A stretch of DNA of 64,000 nucleotides, taken from Collimonas arenae. Its GTDB lineage: Bacteria; Pseudomonadota; Gammaproteobacteria; Burkholderiales; Burkholderiaceae_D. The translations under genes and the position numbers were made by a program. The notes below the pieces were generated by a model. That model was not told the DNA's origin. It saw only the letters and a list, made by a program, of their open reading frames with translations, and ran no database searches. Below, piece by piece: positions 30,901 through 39,996 of this stretch (the first letter of the stretch is position 1; each line of letters starts with the position of its first letter). The stretch is taken from assembly GCF_000786695.1 (NCBI RefSeq), contig NZ_CP009962.1, positions 5,084,001-5,148,000 of the forward strand, written 5' to 3'.

Positions 30901-31377
30901 ATGTCTTTACGTTCGGTTTCCCTGTTCTTCTGTGCGCTGGCACTCAGCGTATCGGCCCACGCTCACGAGTACACGCTTGGCGCCCTGCACATCGGCCATC
31001 CCTATGCTCGCGCAACTGTTCCCGGCCAGCCTAGCGGCGGCGCCTTTCTCAGCATCGAAAATACCGGCAAGGAGGGCGACAAACTGATCGGCGTCAGCTC
31101 ACCGGCGGCAAAAAATGCAGAGATTCACACCATGTCGATGGACGGCAATGTCATGAAAATGCGTGAGGTGGGCGAAATTGAACTGCCGCCGACGGCAACC
31201 GTTGACATGAAACCCGGCAATGGTTATCACATCATGCTGATCGGCTTGACCCAACCGTTAAAAGCAGGCGACAAATTTCCGCTGACGCTGACCTTCCAGA
31301 AAGCCGGGAAGATCGACGTCTCGGTACAGGTCACCGATATGAGCGGAAAAGCGGCCGAACCAGCGCATCAACACTGA
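30901..31377 (+). CDS. Periplasmic copper chaperone, PCu(A)C family
   Basis: A 158-residue exported protein with a signal peptide ending near Ala21 (SVSAHA). Copper ligands fit the PCu(A)C pattern: His76, Met87, and His110-x-Met112, with extra Met78, Met80 and Met85, and a His-containing C-terminus (PAHQH). These chaperones deliver Cu(I) to the CuA site of cytochrome c oxidase. It stands alone between trmL and rfaE2; no Sco partner is adjacent. Confidence 0.9.
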   Translation: MSLRSVSLFFCALALSVSAHAHEYTLGALHIGHPYARATVPGQPSGGAFLSIENTGKEGDKLIGVSSPAAKNAEIHTMSMDGNVMKMREVGEIELPPTATVDMKPGNGYHIMLIGLTQPLKAGDKFPLTLTFQKAGKIDVSVQVTDMSGKAAEPAHQH

Positions 31378-31394
31378 CTGCCGACGGCCCGGAA

Positions 31395-31428
31395 ATAAAA
31401 AAAGCGCGAATTTCGCGCTTTTTCGTTT
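31395..31428. terminator. Bidirectional intrinsic terminator
   Basis: The palindrome aaaaagcgcgaa/ttcgcgcttttt sits between the convergent copper chaperone and rfaE2 genes, with A and T tracts on both sides, so it can end transcripts from both strands. Confidence 0.85.
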
Positions 31429-31442
31429 CATGCGGGTGAAGA

Positions 31443-31922
31443 TCAAGAACCCTGTCGGACCTTGTCCAGTAACTTGCTGGTCGAGCGATCATGCGCAAAG
31501 GCAATCGCCACTACCTGGCCGCCATAGGCCAGCACCGCTCGCCCTTCGGGAATCGCGTCCATCTGATAATCGCCACCCTTTACATACACGCCAGGCTGCG
31601 CTTCCTGCACCACTTCAAGCGCGGTATCTTCGTCAAACTCGACCACCAGGCTGACCGATTCCAGCGCCGCCAACACCGCCATGCGGTCGGCACAGGTATT
31701 GATCGGCCTGTCGTCGCCCTTGCCCAGGCGCTTGACCGAGGCGTCGGTATTCACCGCCACCACCAGCGATGCCCCTTGCTCGCGCGCCTGCGCCAGATAG
31801 GTGACGTGGCCACGATGCAGGATGTCAAAGACGCCGTTGGTTAGCACAACTGGTTGTGGCAAGGCGGCAACGCGCGCTTTCAAGTCGACGCGAGTACAAA
31901 GCTTGTTTTCAAATATAGGCAT
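31443..31922 (-). CDS. rfaE2: D-glycero-beta-D-manno-heptose 1-phosphate adenylyltransferase
   Basis: This 159-residue nucleotidyltransferase makes ADP-heptose for the LPS inner core. The HxGH motif is in GVFDILHRGHVTYL (about 31-44), followed by VAVNTDASVKRLGKG, ADRMAVLAALESV and VYVKGGDY. It corresponds to the C-terminal domain of fused HldE; here it is a stand-alone gene and the kinase domain is not in the window. The start MPIFENKL at 31922 fits the usual N-terminus. Confidence 0.93.
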   Translation of the reverse strand: MPIFENKLCTRVDLKARVAALPQPVVLTNGVFDILHRGHVTYLAQAREQGASLVVAVNTDASVKRLGKGDDRPINTCADRMAVLAALESVSLVVEFDEDTALEVVQEAQPGVYVKGGDYQMDAIPEGRAVLAYGGQVVAIAFAHDRSTSKLLDKVRQGS

Positions 31923-32023
31923 GAGGAAATATAAAAAAAGCCGCAACAACGCGGCTTGGTATCAATGGCTGATGAGCATCGCAGGCGGGCACAAACCTGG
32001 CGTTACCGCACTGCTTGCCGCGA

Positions 32024-32878
32024 TCAGACTGCTTCGGCCTGTTTCAATGCCAGCCGCGCAACAACTTCCTTGCGATAACGATTCAATTCTTGCACGGTGT
32101 CGAAAGTACGCTCGAACAGCAAAGACATATTGTGCAGGATACGATCGACCACTTTCTTTTCCCAAACGCCGTCGAACTTGATCTGGTGGTCCAGCCAGCG
32201 CTCCAGCCATTCCGGATCCGGCAAGCGGCTTTGTACCGTGTCGTTCGGGAATAGCGCCTGGTTGACGTGCAGGTTGGTCGGATGCAGCGGCTTTTCGGTG
32301 CGACGCGCCGAAGCCATCAAGACGCCGATCTTGGCAAATGCCGCCGACGCGCTATCGCCGACTTCGGACAAGGCCTTCTTCATGTAGCGCAGGTAAGCGC
32401 CGCCATGGCGTGCTTCATCCTGGCTGATGATCTTGTAGATCTGCTTGATTACCGGCTCAGTGTGCCAGTCAGAGGCGCAACGGTACCAGTGGTTAAGGCG
32501 AATTTCGCCGCAGAAATGCATCATCAGGGTTTCCAGCGCGGGTGCCGGATCGAATTCGAAACGTACATTGTCCAGCTCAGCTTCGGTAGGAACCAGCTCA
32601 GGCCGGAAACGGCGCAGGTATTCCATCAAGACCAGCGAATGCTTTTGCTCTTCGAAAAACCAGACCGACATGAAAGCGCAAAAGTCGCTGTCGCCGTGGT
32701 TATCACGCAAAAACATCTCGGTTGCAGGCAGCGCCGACCATTCCGTAATCGCATTCATACGAATAGTCTGAGCTTGTTCGTCGGACAGCTGGTTGGCATC
32801 AAACTTGTCCCATGGAATATCGGTCTCCATGTTCCAGCGGACTTGTTCAAGCGATTTAAACAGTTCTGGATACAGCAT
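32024..32878 (-). CDS. Ferritin-like diiron protein (acyl-ACP-desaturase-like)
   Basis: A 284-residue, largely helical protein with two EExxH-type iron-binding motifs, FFEEQKH (76-80) and QDEARH (154-158), plus candidate Glu54 and Glu125. The architecture is that of a diiron carboxylate protein in the ferritin/acyl-ACP desaturase superfamily. No signal peptide is present. The ATG at 32878 is preceded by aaggtatgt. The substrate is unknown; oxidation or desaturation is inference. It is monocistronic. Confidence 0.8.
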   Translation of the reverse strand: MLYPELFKSLEQVRWNMETDIPWDKFDANQLSDEQAQTIRMNAITEWSALPATEMFLRDNHGDSDFCAFMSVWFFEEQKHSLVLMEYLRRFRPELVPTEAELDNVRFEFDPAPALETLMMHFCGEIRLNHWYRCASDWHTEPVIKQIYKIISQDEARHGGAYLRYMKKALSEVGDSASAAFAKIGVLMASARRTEKPLHPTNLHVNQALFPNDTVQSRLPDPEWLERWLDHQIKFDGVWEKKVVDRILHNMSLLFERTFDTVQELNRYRKEVVARLALKQAEAV

Positions 32879-33218
32879 ACATACCTTAAGCAAGTGAGTT
32901 AACTGCTCGATTTTACCAAGAATTTGTTACAAGGCCGTTTATAAACCGATCAAGCAGCATTTTTTACTGGAAATTTGGTGTAAATCACAACAAAGTCAAT
33001 TATTCGTTTAGAGACATTAGTCGGTCGAAAACCAGCGCCGCACCCAATTTATACAACCGCCAGGAGAAAACGAATTCATTCACCGCCCCGCCATAGCAAT
33101 CAAAAATTCGGCGTGCCAGTCACTTCTTGAATCCGATTGTTACTTTTCTGCGCGCCTCTTTGCAAGCCCCGATACGGGAGCAAACCATTGATTGATCTTT
33201 CCCGCAGAAGGCAAGCAG
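32879..33218. other. 340-bp intergenic region upstream of a decayed locus
   Basis: This region separates the ferritin-like gene from the pseudogene cluster. It is AT-richer than its surroundings near 32920-33030. I see no RNA gene, strong hairpin or coding frame. Confidence 0.5.
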
Positions 33219-33543
33219 ATGAAAATTGCGGTCATCGGCTCGGGTATCACCGGCCTCTCTTGTGTATACAGATTCGCCACATCCGGACAACAAGTCACGT
33301 GGACGCCAGACTTTTGGGACCGACACCGGCTTCCTCGTCTTCAATCATCGCACTTATCCGACGCTAGTCAAGTTGTTCAAAGAACTTGAGATTGCTACAG
33401 TGGCAACTGGCATGTCGTTTTCAGCGAAGATACCGATCGCCGCCGGCTTCGGCAGGCGCCCCTCTCTGAAATGGGCCGGTGCCAATCTCGACACCTTATC
33501 TGCACAGCGCCGCAGCTTGCTGAGTGCGCGCATTTGCGCCTGA
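33219..33543 (+). pseudogene. Remnant of an FAD-dependent (amine oxidase-type) oxidoreductase
   Basis: The first frame encodes a Rossmann start, MKIAVIGSGITGLSCVYRFA. It then loses about 35 codons and continues in another frame as DTGFLVFNHRTYPTLVKLF, MSFSAKIPIA and LKWAGANLDTLSAQRR. These are the matching early blocks of the NAD/FAD-binding protein often found beside DUF1365 and cyclopropane-fatty-acid synthase genes. The remaining two thirds of the gene are missing. The frame change and internal deletion show decay; the order of blocks shows it was once intact. Confidence 0.8.
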
Positions 33544-33690
33544 AGTCCAAGCGCAACGCGTTCAGCTATGACGTGTATCACACGCGGTTATCCTTGCAGG
33601 CATTTAGTACGTTCGTCACCGGCAGTTTCACAATCTTTTTTGTGACGCAATCGCTTCAGCTTCTTGTCGTTTCACGACCACAACGTCTGA
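33530..33690 (+). pseudogene. Remnant of a DUF1365 gene
   Basis: The stretch HLRLKSKRNAFSYDVYHTRL resembles the N-terminus of DUF1365 proteins. A different frame from 33652 reads RFSFLSFHDHNV and then stops, matching the RFNLLSFHDRDHG block of the same family. A frameshift therefore separates two consecutive family blocks, and the rest is absent. The fragment directly follows the oxidoreductase remnant, as in intact loci of other proteobacteria. Confidence 0.65.
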
Positions 33691-33706
33691 ACCAGGAATA
33701 ACCGCC

Positions 33707-33883
33707 ATGCGCATATGGACCATCAGGAAAACTACTGATAATGTTCACACTAGTACAACAATTGACAATGCATTCGACGATCAGGTGATACCGATGAATA
33801 AAAAAAGCATGCGCAAATACGGCATCACACTTGACGACATCGCTTTATCGTTCAGCAAACCGCATCTGGACGCTCATTCATGA
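33707..33883 (+). CDS. Small unrecognised ORF (58 aa) coupled to the SDR gene
   Basis: An ATG-initiated frame encoding 58 residues, with a possible inner start at MNKKSMRKYG. Its TGA overlaps the SDR start as ATGA, which suggests translational coupling. The preceding ggaataaccgcc gives a weak ribosome site. I do not recognise the product. It may be a real leader-type peptide or the stitched remainder of deleted genes, since it directly follows two pseudogenes. Confidence 0.35.
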   Translation: MRIWTIRKTTDNVHTSTTIDNAFDDQVIPMNKKSMRKYGITLDDIALSFSKPHLDAHS

Positions 33884-34656
33884 AATCTCTCAATCCACCC
33901 ATCGCGGACTGGCGAAATTTGCGGGTCTGGATTATCGGCGCATCGAGCGGCATTGGTGCTGAAACAGCGAGCCAATTGCTGGCAAAGGGCGCTCGCGTCG
34001 CCCTCTCCGCGCGCAATGCCGAGGCGCTTCAGCAAATCGCTGCAAACCACCCCGAAGCGCTGAAACTGAGATTGGATATCACCTTGCCGGGCACCGTAGC
34101 GGCAGCGCGCGACAGCATCCTGCGGCAATGGGAAGGCATCGACCTGGTGCTGATCGTGGCCGGCGCGTATCACGAAATGCGCGCCGACAGATTCGACCTG
34201 AAGATCGCTAACCAGCTGGTCGACACCAATCTGCGCGGCGTCTTCAACTGCCTGGACGCGACCTTGCCCACATTGCTGAGACAGGAAAAGGGCGCAATCG
34301 GCATCGTGGCTTCGGCTGCCGGTTATAGCGGCTTGCCGAAGGCGACGGTCTATGGCCCCACCAAAGCCGCCTTGATCAATCTCGCGGAATGTCTGTTCCT
34401 TGACCTGCGGCCGCGCAATATCGGCGTCTACCTGGTGAATCCGGGCTTCGTCGATACCCCGCTAACGGCAGGGAACAAATTCAAAATGCCAGCGCTGATG
34501 CCGGCGCCAGAAGCTGCATCGGCGCTCATCAAGGGTATGGAGCGGGGTGATTTTCATCTGCACTTCCCGCGCCGCTTTACCAACTGGTTGCGACTGGCGC
34601 GTTTGCTGCCGTATCACCTGTATTTTGCATTGGTACGCAAGGTGACCGGACTATGA
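33880..34656 (+). CDS. Short-chain dehydrogenase/reductase
   Basis: A 258-residue classical SDR. The cofactor motif is IIGASSGIGAETA (about 18-30); the active site has Ser in VASAAGYSG and YGPTK (Tyr and Lys about 159-163); NPGFVDTPLT follows. It overlaps the next gene by ATGA, so the SDR-NTF2 pair is translationally coupled. In related genomes this pair belongs to a membrane-lipid/singlet-oxygen-type locus with an FAD oxidoreductase, DUF1365 and Cfa. Here the middle of that locus is degraded, so its original function is probably lost or changed. Confidence 0.9.
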   Translation: MKSLNPPIADWRNLRVWIIGASSGIGAETASQLLAKGARVALSARNAEALQQIAANHPEALKLRLDITLPGTVAAARDSILRQWEGIDLVLIVAGAYHEMRADRFDLKIANQLVDTNLRGVFNCLDATLPTLLRQEKGAIGIVASAAGYSGLPKATVYGPTKAALINLAECLFLDLRPRNIGVYLVNPGFVDTPLTAGNKFKMPALMPAPEAASALIKGMERGDFHLHFPRRFTNWLRLARLLPYHLYFALVRKVTGL

Positions 34657-35090
34657 ACAGCCCCCAGATGGCAACGCTGGCAAGAGTGGTGTACTTCTTT
34701 GAACACCTGTCGCCCGACAATCTGCTGGAACTGCCGCTGGTATATGCCGACGACGCCTGGTTCAAGGATCCATTCAACGAAGTCAAGGGTCTGGCCGAGA
34801 TCGGCCGCATCTTTGCCCATATGTTTGTACAGGCCGACAGCGCGCGTTTTGTCGTAACCTCGCAATTGGCGCAAGACCAGGCTGCCTTCCTGACTTGGGA
34901 CTTCGAGTTCAAGATGAAACGATTTTCCATGGCGCCGCAATCGATACGCGGCGCCACCCATCTGCATTTCAACGACGCCGGCCTGGTCACTTATCATCGC
35001 GACTATTGGGACGCGGCCGAAGAACTGTACGAAAAATTGCCGCTGCTAAGCGGCTTGATGCGAATATTGAAACGCGCTGCGCGCAACTAG
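34653..35090 (+). CDS. NTF2/SnoaL-like family protein
   Basis: A 145-residue single-domain cone-fold protein. Sequence features are the N-terminal helix ARVVYFFEHLSPDNL, the strand YADDAWFKDPFNEVKG with the Asp-Pro-Phe pattern, and HLHFNDAGLVTYHRDYWDAAEELY, typical of the NTF2-like proteins that accompany this SDR. A binding or cyclase-like role is possible, but no catalytic residues can be assigned. It overlaps the SDR stop by four bases. Confidence 0.85.
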   Translation: MNSPQMATLARVVYFFEHLSPDNLLELPLVYADDAWFKDPFNEVKGLAEIGRIFAHMFVQADSARFVVTSQLAQDQAAFLTWDFEFKMKRFSMAPQSIRGATHLHFNDAGLVTYHRDYWDAAEELYEKLPLLSGLMRILKRAARN

Positions 35091-35101
35091 GCAGTACCCC
35101 C

Positions 35102-35773
35102 TTATTTGGGAGCCGGCTTGGTTTTTCCAGTGGCACTGCCTGCTTTTTTCACCGCGGGTTTGGCAGCTGTCTTGCTGCGCGGTTTAGCCGGGGCCTTGGG
35201 GCCACTTTTGGTCTCACTCTTGGCTGCCGCGGTTGAAGCCTGTTTCCCCGCCTTCTCCGTCGCCGCCACGCTGTTCACCGCCTGCTTGAACTGGTTCTGC
35301 AACAGGTCCCACCAGGCGTTCGCATTCCCCGGAGAGGAAGATGCAGCCTCGGCAGCCGCCGGTTCAACGGGCGGCTCCGGTTCATGCTGTTTCGGAGTTG
35401 GCGCAGAAGCCGGCGGTGCATCGGCATTCTGAGACGGACTCATGAAGGAAAACGGAAAGCCCGACGGCATGGCCCAGGCGTTCGCTGCAGACTCGCCGCT
35501 CTCAATATTCGATTGACTGACCGCCCCCATCGCACGCAGGGCCGAGAGCGTCGCGCTTTGCACCTCAAGCGCCTGGATGGAGGTGCGCAACATGTTCAGG
35601 TTAAGATTGAGCCACGACTCGACAGCTTTGAGATCAGTGATTTTCTTGTTGATCTCTTCCACCGACAAGGTCGGCACGACCATTCCCGGCACACCCATAC
35701 CGCCCCACATCTTCTTGATGAATTCAAGACTGTCCTGCATCGCATCTGCTCCTGGAATATTCGAACCGCTCAT
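35102..35773 (-). CDS. phaM: PhaM-family polyhydroxyalkanoate granule protein
   Basis: A 223-residue protein with a conserved helical N-terminal half (SLEFIKKMWGGMGVPGMVVP, VEEINKKITDLKAVESWLN) and a low-complexity Lys/Ala/Pro-rich tail (about 165-223), as in Ralstonia PhaM. PhaM activates PHB synthase PhaC and tethers granules to the nucleoid through its basic, histone-like tail. This gene implies that the organism makes PHB, although phaC is not in the window. Confidence 0.88.
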   Translation of the reverse strand: MSGSNIPGADAMQDSLEFIKKMWGGMGVPGMVVPTLSVEEINKKITDLKAVESWLNLNLNMLRTSIQALEVQSATLSALRAMGAVSQSNIESGESAANAWAMPSGFPFSFMSPSQNADAPPASAPTPKQHEPEPPVEPAAAEAASSSPGNANAWWDLLQNQFKQAVNSVAATEKAGKQASTAAAKSETKSGPKAPAKPRSKTAAKPAVKKAGSATGKTKPAPK

Positions 35774-35818
35774 CGCTACACTCCTTCAAGGAAAATCCAT
35801 ATTGCTGCCACTTAAGTC

Positions 35819-37117
35819 TCAGGGCCGCTGCATCTTGCATGTACTTGGCAAAGCCGTCGCTGCCGGCGCCAGATAGCGCTCGGTCTTGAAACCGTAGCCG
35901 CTGCCTTCATTATCAAACCGGATGCCACCGTCGGCAAGTTTCTGCATGACCGCGACATACAGCGGCTGGATCAGCTGATGATCGTACGCACGCATGCTGG
36001 CTTCGTGAAACCGGCTCTTGTATTGCGCGCCTTCAAGTGCACGCGCAACCGCTACCGCCTCCGTTGTCTGGGCTTTCTCGATAGCCGCAACCAACATGTC
36101 GATCATGACATCCATACGCAAAAACAGGTAGTCATCTTTGGATTGCGGGAAGCGCTGGCGAAAACTGCGGTAGAACGCATCGCTGGCTGCATCCTGGACG
36201 CCATCGGCAACATTCGGATGCCACTCAGCTACAGCGCGCACGATGCCTACGCCGGCATCGCCGATGGCCGCCGGCGCTCCCAGGCTGTTGGCATAGAAGG
36301 TGTAGAACTTGAGATGCACGCCGGCTTCCTTCGCCGCTTTCACCAGCAAGGTCAAGTCATTGCCCCAATTACCTGTGATCACCGTATCGGCGCCGCTGGC
36401 ACGGATTTTGGCGATGTACGGTGCAAAATCCTTCACCTTGCCAACCGGGTGCAGCTCATCGCCGACGATCTTGATGTCTGGCCTCGCGACTTGCAGTTGC
36501 TGACGCGCTGCCTTGGCGACTTGCTGGCCGAAACTGTAATCCTGGCCGATCAGGTAAACGCTTTTGGCCTGGCGGTCATTTTTGATGACCTCCACCAGTG
36601 CGCGCATGCGCATGTCGGCATTGGCGTCGAAACGGAAGTGCCAGAAACTACATTTTTCGTTGGTCAGCGCCGGATCGACCGCCGAGTAATTCATGAATAA
36701 CACGCGATTATCCGGGGTTCTGGCATTGTGCTTGTTGATCGCTTCCACCAGTGCTCCGGCAACCGCAGAACTATTACCCTCGAGCACGAACGGGATTTTC
36801 TGGTCAGTCAATTGCTTTAACTGCAATAAGGCGTCTTCAACTCCCTGCTTGCTGTCAAACACCGCCAGGCTCAGCAGATGACGGCCGTCCGGCAAGCGCA
36901 CGCCGCCACGCGCATTGACCTGCTCTACCGCAAAGCGGATATTGTGCTCCACTGCCTCGCCGGCATTGGCGAAGGGTCCCGACATGCCTTCTATCATGCC
37001 CAGTCGGATCGGCGCCAAATTGGCTGGCGTCGCAGAAAATGCCGGCGACGGCGCGAACGTACCCGCCAGCGTGAATGCCAGCGCAATGCTGGCGGTGAAA
37101 TGTGATCGGTGTAGCAT
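35819..37117 (-). CDS. Branched-chain amino acid-type ABC substrate-binding protein
   Basis: A 432-residue periplasmic binding protein with a signal peptide cleaved near Ala29 (SPAFSA). The type I fold signature is clear: IRLGMIEGMSGPFANAGEAV, FVLEGNSSAVAGALVEAINK, VYLIGQDYSFGQQVA and ADTVITGNWGNDLTLLVKAA. No permease or ATPase genes are adjacent, so it is an orphan component that either docks to a transporter encoded elsewhere or acts in sensing. Confidence 0.88.
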   Translation of the reverse strand: MLHRSHFTASIALAFTLAGTFAPSPAFSATPANLAPIRLGMIEGMSGPFANAGEAVEHNIRFAVEQVNARGGVRLPDGRHLLSLAVFDSKQGVEDALLQLKQLTDQKIPFVLEGNSSAVAGALVEAINKHNARTPDNRVLFMNYSAVDPALTNEKCSFWHFRFDANADMRMRALVEVIKNDRQAKSVYLIGQDYSFGQQVAKAARQQLQVARPDIKIVGDELHPVGKVKDFAPYIAKIRASGADTVITGNWGNDLTLLVKAAKEAGVHLKFYTFYANSLGAPAAIGDAGVGIVRAVAEWHPNVADGVQDAASDAFYRSFRQRFPQSKDDYLFLRMDVMIDMLVAAIEKAQTTEAVAVARALEGAQYKSRFHEASMRAYDHQLIQPLYVAVMQKLADGGIRFDNEGSGYGFKTERYLAPAATALPSTCKMQRP

Positions 37118-37213
37118 CGGTAACTATTCCGCTTGATATGGATGCAATATTTTACGTGGTTTAACGCATCCATCTCGGCTTGCCGAAGTTAATCCAGGCG
37201 GATCGTTTACACT

Positions 37214-38365
37214 ATGCCCATGTCGTCTTCCTCTGAATACTCCTTGACTTCGAGCAACACTTTTTTTAGCCATCGCAGATGGCTAGGCGTATTGCTGCTC
37301 ACCGCTTTACTGCACCTGTTCTTGATCGTCTGGGGCAGTCGTCAATTCAGCTTACCTGTGTCGATTGAACGGCCTGAGCAGCTTGTCATGGCCAATATCG
37401 CTCCGCTACCGCCGGTTGAAAAACCTGTGCTGCTGCCGCAGGAGCCGAAAGCACAACCCAAACCCAGTCCGAAACCGCGTTCCAACGCGACAGCGGCAAA
37501 GCCGCGCGCTGTCCCCGAGCCACCCATAGAAGTACCGGATACGCCGATCAGGGAAACCGTAACCCCTATCGTTGATGCCCAGCCAGTCGATCTCGGCATG
37601 GCGGATACGACTACGGGCGCTGGCGCTGGCAGCTCTGCCGCCGGACCTCCCGTTCCTGCTGCGCCGGTAGAACCGGCTCCCGCTGCCGGCAAACACTATC
37701 AGACCAGTCCGCCGCCATCGGCAGAGCTCAAATACAATGTAGAGGCTTTGCAAAAGGGCCAGAACTATCATGGCAGCGGCAAAATCACCTGGCAAACCGA
37801 CGGCGCTAATTACACCATCAATGGCGAGGCCGGGGCGCTATTCATCACGGTACTGGATTTCAAAAGCGGCGGCGAAATCAATGGCTTCGGCGTGGCGCCA
37901 GTAATCTATACGCAAAAACGTTTTCGCAAACCGGCGACCGAAACCACCTTTGACCGTACACAAAACAGCATTGTCTTTTCTTCATCGGCGAACAAATATC
38001 CTCGCAGCGGCGGCGAACAAGACCGCGCCAGCGTGGTGTGGCAACTGGCAAGCATCGGCCGCGGCAATAGCACGCAATTTTCGCCAGGTGCGGTGATCGA
38101 CCTGTTTGTCGCTGGTCCGCTGGATGCTGAAACCTGGCGTATGCAGGTGATCGGCCAGGAACAGCTCGATGTTGACGGCAACAATCTCTCGGTCTGGCAT
38201 GTCATCCGTGTTCCTGAGCCGGGCTCTCACGAGCAGCGACTGGACATCTGGTTGTCTCCGCAGCAGGACTGGTATCCCGTGAAGTTACGTTTTACGGAGA
38301 CCGATGGAGACTATCTGGATATGTCGCTGTCGAAACTGAAGCGTTTGGATACCGCACAGAATTAG
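37214..38365 (+). CDS. DUF3108 protein with N-terminal anchor and Pro-rich linker
   Basis: A 383-residue protein with one membrane segment (about 23-42, WLGVLLLTALLHLFLIVWG), a Pro/Ala/Lys-rich linker (about 55-165) resembling TonB spacers, and a C-terminal DUF3108 domain (about 170-383). The domain is predicted to face the periplasm. Function is unknown. The second gene downstream is a DUF3108 paralogue without the linker; both share KRFRK, GGEQDR and WQL blocks, so the pair arose by duplication. Confidence 0.8.
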   Translation: MPMSSSSEYSLTSSNTFFSHRRWLGVLLLTALLHLFLIVWGSRQFSLPVSIERPEQLVMANIAPLPPVEKPVLLPQEPKAQPKPSPKPRSNATAAKPRAVPEPPIEVPDTPIRETVTPIVDAQPVDLGMADTTTGAGAGSSAAGPPVPAAPVEPAPAAGKHYQTSPPPSAELKYNVEALQKGQNYHGSGKITWQTDGANYTINGEAGALFITVLDFKSGGEINGFGVAPVIYTQKRFRKPATETTFDRTQNSIVFSSSANKYPRSGGEQDRASVVWQLASIGRGNSTQFSPGAVIDLFVAGPLDAETWRMQVIGQEQLDVDGNNLSVWHVIRVPEPGSHEQRLDIWLSPQQDWYPVKLRFTETDGDYLDMSLSKLKRLDTAQN

Positions 38366-38422
38366 ACCAAGCTGGTTAGGCAATGATTAGCATTAATAAG
38401 CAATAATATTTTTTGGAACACC

Positions 38423-39193
38423 ATGAAACCAACTCTCTCTTCTTTGTTGCGCCTGTCCGTAGCCGCCGCACTGTGCGGCAATCTGTTAAGCGCGTCTGCG
38501 ACCGGCACGGAGCATCCCGCCACCAAGTACAGTATCGACCTGCCGCCGTCAGCCGAGCTGAATTATACGATTCAAGCCAAGCAAAGCGGCATCACCCTGG
38601 GCGGCGAAGGTACAGTCAAGTGGCTGGTAGCCGACAAGCACTTCAGCGTTAATTCGGAAACCCGGGCCATGTTGTTTGGGAAAATACTGGAGTCGTCCAG
38701 CGAAGGTGCGATTGACGATTACGGCCTGGCGCCAACGCAGTTCATCAACAAGCGCTTTCGCAAGGAAGCGACCACCACCACCTTCCATCGCGATAACGGC
38801 AGCATCGGTTTTTCCGAATCCGACAATACCTACCCTATCAAGGGCGGCGAACAGGATCGTACCAGCATCATCTGGCAGCTGATTTCCGTGGCGCGGGCCG
38901 CGCCGCAAAAATTCAAGCCCGGTTCCAACTGGACTTTCTTCGTTGCAGGTATGCACGATGCCGAACCTTGGACGTTCAAAGTTATCAACACGGAAAAAAT
39001 CAAGACACCGATGGGCGATCTCGACGCTGTGCATATTTTCAAGGCGCCGCCGCCAGATGCCAAAGACCAGCAGCTAGATATCTGGCTGGCGCCTTCCCTG
39101 GAATGGTATCCGGTGCGTTTGCGCTTTACCGATCCGAACAAGGATTTCGTCGAACAGACCCTGCAACAAGTCAGCAACAAGGGAGCAAAATAA
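38423..39193 (+). CDS. DUF3108 periplasmic protein
   Basis: A 256-residue protein with a cleavable signal peptide ([19 protein letters not shown]..., cut near residue 26) and one DUF3108 domain. Shared blocks with the preceding gene include [19 protein letters not shown] (paralogue YQTSPPPSAELKYNVEALQ), [13 protein letters not shown] and [13 protein letters not shown]. No activity is established for this family. It is one base upstream of queC, likely in one transcript with the first DUF3108 gene. Confidence 0.82.
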   Translation: MKPTLSSLLRLSVAAALCGNLLSASATGTEHPATKYSIDLPPSAELNYTIQAKQSGITLGGEGTVKWLVADKHFSVNSETRAMLFGKILESSSEGAIDDYGLAPTQFINKRFRKEATTTTFHRDNGSIGFSESDNTYPIKGGEQDRTSIIWQLISVARAAPQKFKPGSNWTFFVAGMHDAEPWTFKVINTEKIKTPMGDLDAVHIFKAPPPDAKDQQLDIWLAPSLEWYPVRLRFTDPNKDFVEQTLQQVSNKGAK

Positions 39194-39194
39194 T

Positions 39195-39905
39195 ATGGCC
39201 ACACCACATGGCGCTATCGTCCTCTTCAGCGGCGGCCAGGATTCCACCACTTGCCTGGCATGGGCACTGGAACGATATGAGCGGGTCGAGACAATCGGCT
39301 TCGACTATGGCCAGCGGCATGCTGTCGAGCTGACGGTGCGTCCGGTCTTGCTGCAGAAGATCCGCGCCCAGTTTCCGCAATGGGCCGACAAACTGGGCGA
39401 AGACCACATGATCGACCTGTCGCTGATTTCAAAAATATCATCGACCGCAATGACCGAAGACGTCGAAATCGTGATGCAAGAAAACGGCTTGCCGAACACT
39501 TTTGTTCCCGGCCGCAATCTGCTGTTCATGACTGTAGCCGCCACTGTCGCCTACCGACGCGGCTTGAATGTACTGGTCGGCGGCATGTGCGAAACCGATT
39601 TCTCCGGCTATCCCGATTGCCGCGACGACACAATGAAAGCCTTGCAGGTGGCGCTCAATCTCGGTATGGCGACGCAGCTCAAGCTGGAAACGCCGTTGAT
39701 GTGGATCGACAAATCGGAAACCTGGAAGCTGGCGCAGGATTTGGGCGGCGACAGCCTGGTTGATCTGATTCGCGCCGATACCCATACCTGTTACCTGGGT
39801 GAGCGCGGCGCTTTGCATGACTGGGGTTACGGCTGCGGTACCTGTCCGGCATGCGCGTTGCGCGCGCGCGGCTATCAACAGTTCAAGCAGACAGCCGGCA
39901 GCTAA
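39195..39905 (+). CDS. queC: 7-cyano-7-deazaguanine synthase
   Basis: QueC converts 7-carboxy-7-deazaguanine to preQ0 in queuosine synthesis using ATP and ammonia. The 236-residue protein has the PP-loop [16 protein letters not shown] (about 9-24), [36 protein letters not shown] and the zinc Cys set near the end ([17 protein letters not shown]). It ends a likely DUF3108-DUF3108-queC run and is followed by a strong terminator. Confidence 0.96.
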   Translation: MATPHGAIVLFSGGQDSTTCLAWALERYERVETIGFDYGQRHAVELTVRPVLLQKIRAQFPQWADKLGEDHMIDLSLISKISSTAMTEDVEIVMQENGLPNTFVPGRNLLFMTVAATVAYRRGLNVLVGGMCETDFSGYPDCRDDTMKALQVALNLGMATQLKLETPLMWIDKSETWKLAQDLGGDSLVDLIRADTHTCYLGERGALHDWGYGCGTCPACALRARGYQQFKQTAGS

Positions 39906-39935
39906 CCCGAAACATTCCGGAAACTCAAATACAAA

Positions 39936-39972
39936 ACGGCGGGTAGATGTTTATCTACCCGCCGTTTTTTTA
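39936..39972. terminator. Strong intrinsic terminator between convergent queC and ior
   Basis: A 13-bp perfect stem (acggcgggtagat/atctacccgccgt) with a 4-base loop is followed by seven T on the plus strand. The minus side has a shorter TTTT tract, so it probably serves both genes but is strongest for queC. Confidence 0.9.
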
Positions 39973-39996
39973 ACGATCAATCACCAGTAAAAACAA

